From Bacteroidaceae bacterium (GTDB lineage: Bacteria; Bacteroidota; Bacteroidia; Bacteroidales; Bacteroidaceae), in assembly GCA_017615835.1 (NCBI GenBank), contig JAFZZI010000007.1, forward strand, positions 248,001 to 312,000: a stretch of 64,000 nt of DNA. Reading direction: 5' to 3'. The translations under genes were made by a program, and so were the position numbers. The notes below the pieces were generated by a model. It did not search any database. It was not told where the DNA came from and saw only the letters and a program-made list of their open reading frames with translations. This document shows, one piece after another, positions 62,859 through 64,000 of this stretch. Every line of letters starts with the position of its first letter. Position 1 is the stretch's first letter.

Positions 62859-64000
62859 TTAAATGATACCTTCGCTTATCTCTCTTCTGACCGTTGCCAT
62901 TATGCCTTCAACCTGACCCAGGGCGAGCATCCTGCCGTGGAACGGATAACCTGGGTTGTAGGCAATGCGGTCATCGCCCAGCATCACCGGTGCATGGTCA
63001 ACCCGCATAGGAAGGGTTGGATCCTTCTTCTCGAATATCCGTACAAGACTTACCAGGTCAGCCCTGCCTGCCAGATGCGATGCTTCACGGAAATCTCCGT
63101 CAGGCAGTATCTCTGTGCTGCGTAGATGTACGAACTTTGTCCTGTCTGCATACTTGGCAGCAAGTGCGCTCACGTCGTTGTGGGCTCCCGAACTTAGGCT
63201 ACCGGCGCAGAACGTCAGGCCGTTGTTGTTGTCGGGTACTGCTTTCATTATCCAGTCTATATCCTCGTCACAAGTCACTATGCGCGGCAGTCCCAGCATC
63301 TGCATAGGAGGGTCGTCGGGGTGAATGCACATCCCTATTCCATATTTACCGCATACAGGCATGATTGCCTCGAGGAAGTACTTGAGATTGGTACGCAGAC
63401 CGTTTCGGTCAACACCTTCGAAAAGAGCCAGAAGCCCGTTGAAAACACGTACCGGATCGGCGGCATCCTCGCTGACATATCCTGTAAGAAATCCCTGAGT
63501 CTTGATTATTATGGTGTTGACAAGCCTTTGTACATGCTCTTGCGTCATCTTGGATTTCAGTTCTTCAACCCTTTCAAGAGTCCTGGCGTCGAAATCTTTT
63601 TCTGCGCCGGCACGTTTCAGAATGTGTATGTCAAAGTATGCAAACTCAGCTTTGTTGAAATAGAGACATGAAGTTCCGTTGGGATTGGGGAACTCCAAAT
63701 CGGTGCGTGCCCAGTCGAGTACCGGCATGAAGTTGTAACAAACCGTCCTTATGCCGGCCTTTCCCAAGTTCTCAAGGCTGGTGATGTACTGATCAATCAG
63801 TCTGTCCCTGTCGGGGCCCGCATACTTTATCTGTTCGCTTACCGGAAGACTTTCAACGACTGACCAGTGCATGCCATATTCAGCTATTCGCTGTTGAACG
63901 GTTCTGATTTCCTCAACATTCCACACATCACCGTTCTTAATATGGTGAAGCGAAGTAACGATGCCCTCGACACCTATCTGGCGCAGCATGTCAAGGGAAA
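62859..64000 (-). CDS. uxuA: Mannonate dehydratase (5' end outside window)
   Basis: Open to the right edge: the residues SLD before the internal Met at 63989 match the family, so the true start lies beyond 64000. At least 380 residues are present. Motifs: GIVTSLHHIKNGDVWNVEEI, HWSVVESLPV, VCYNFMPVLDWARTDL, GMCIHPDDPP (metal ligands), TFCAGSLSSGAHNDV, KFVHLRSTE, MRVDHAPVM and YNPGYPFHGRMLALGQVEG. UxuA dehydrates D-mannonate to 2-keto-3-deoxygluconate in glucuronate breakdown. First of two genes with the SDR oxidoreductase. Confidence 0.96.
   Translation of the reverse strand, partial: SLDMLRQIGVEGIVTSLHHIKNGDVWNVEEIRTVQQRIAEYGMHWSVVESLPVSEQIKYAGPDRDRLIDQYITSLENLGKAGIRTVCYNFMPVLDWARTDLEFPNPNGTSCLYFNKAEFAYFDIHILKRAGAEKDFDARTLERVEELKSKMTQEHVQRLVNTIIIKTQGFLTGYVSEDAADPVRVFNGLLALFEGVDRNGLRTNLKYFLEAIMPVCGKYGIGMCIHPDDPPMQMLGLPRIVTCDEDIDWIMKAVPDNNNGLTFCAGSLSSGAHNDVSALAAKYADRTKFVHLRSTEILPDGDFREASHLAGRADLVSLVRIFEKKDPTLPMRVDHAPVMLGDDRIAYNPGYPFHGRMLALGQVEGIMATVRREISEGII

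Noticed and set aside
1-64000. tRNA, rRNA or IS transposase genes
   Set aside because: No cloverleaf-type sequence, rRNA core or DDE transposase was recognised in any intergenic gap or frame; a covariance scan would be needed to exclude small RNAs.

Overview
The window looks like a chromosome segment from a Bacteroidales bacterium (Bacteroidaceae or Prevotellaceae type; the genus cannot be fixed from sequence alone). Evidence: Bacteroidota-type promoters (TTTG, 19-20 nt spacer, TAnnTTTG) occur in front of leuS, mnmG, rpsO, typA, ispB and others; there is a PorZ-like protein with a type IX sorting tail, a three-gene succinate dehydrogenase/fumarate reductase operon, a propeller-type hybrid histidine kinase, a DUF4294 protein and a FISUMP-type lipoprotein. 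Shine-Dalgarno sequences are largely absent.

Layout. 1-3.7 kb: a minus-strand operon of a SpoIIE-type phosphatase with a Cache-like sensor, a 5-alpha-reductase-like membrane enzyme and an Old-Yellow-Enzyme family flavoprotein (cut by the left edge). 3.8-16.8 kb: tex, mutS, gltS and the coupled operon leuS-yitT-rdgB-porZ. 16.8-17.2 kb: a very AT-rich gap with repeated TGTTGAAAA/TTATCAACA motifs, a candidate replication origin. 17.2-32.3 kb: trmH-type methyltransferase, DUF4294, a helix-hairpin-helix/barrel protein, lgt, ychF, polA, a polyprenyl synthase, and the minus operon mnmG-apt-uvrC-dtd-deoC, which carries a perfect parS palindrome between mnmG and apt. 32.4-35.9 kb: sdhCAB with tandem terminators. 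36-42.3 kb: two adjacent genes for a sialidase-like protein and a hybrid sensor kinase; both appear to have lost their catalytic residues. 42.4-45.9 kb: rpsO, a triplicated promoter, typA and a thioredoxin-fold lipoprotein.

45.9-62.0 kb: the yifB/comM gene is split after its Met-Asn codons by an integrated element of about 14.6 kb. Its ends carry 27-bp near-perfect inverted repeats, as expected for the two halves of a serine-integrase attP. The element encodes the large serine recombinase at its right end, a small resolvase, a type II restriction-modification operon with a Vsr endonuclease and a Sel1/membrane protein, many small uncharacterised and often acidic proteins, and a FISUMP lipoprotein with a long structured leader. 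Precise removal would rebuild a 511-residue YifB. 62.0-64 kb: a minus operon for hexuronate use (mannonate dehydratase, cut by the right edge, and an SDR oxidoreductase).

No rRNA, tRNA, CRISPR array or IS transposase was recognised. All family assignments come from reading motifs by eye; no database search was run.
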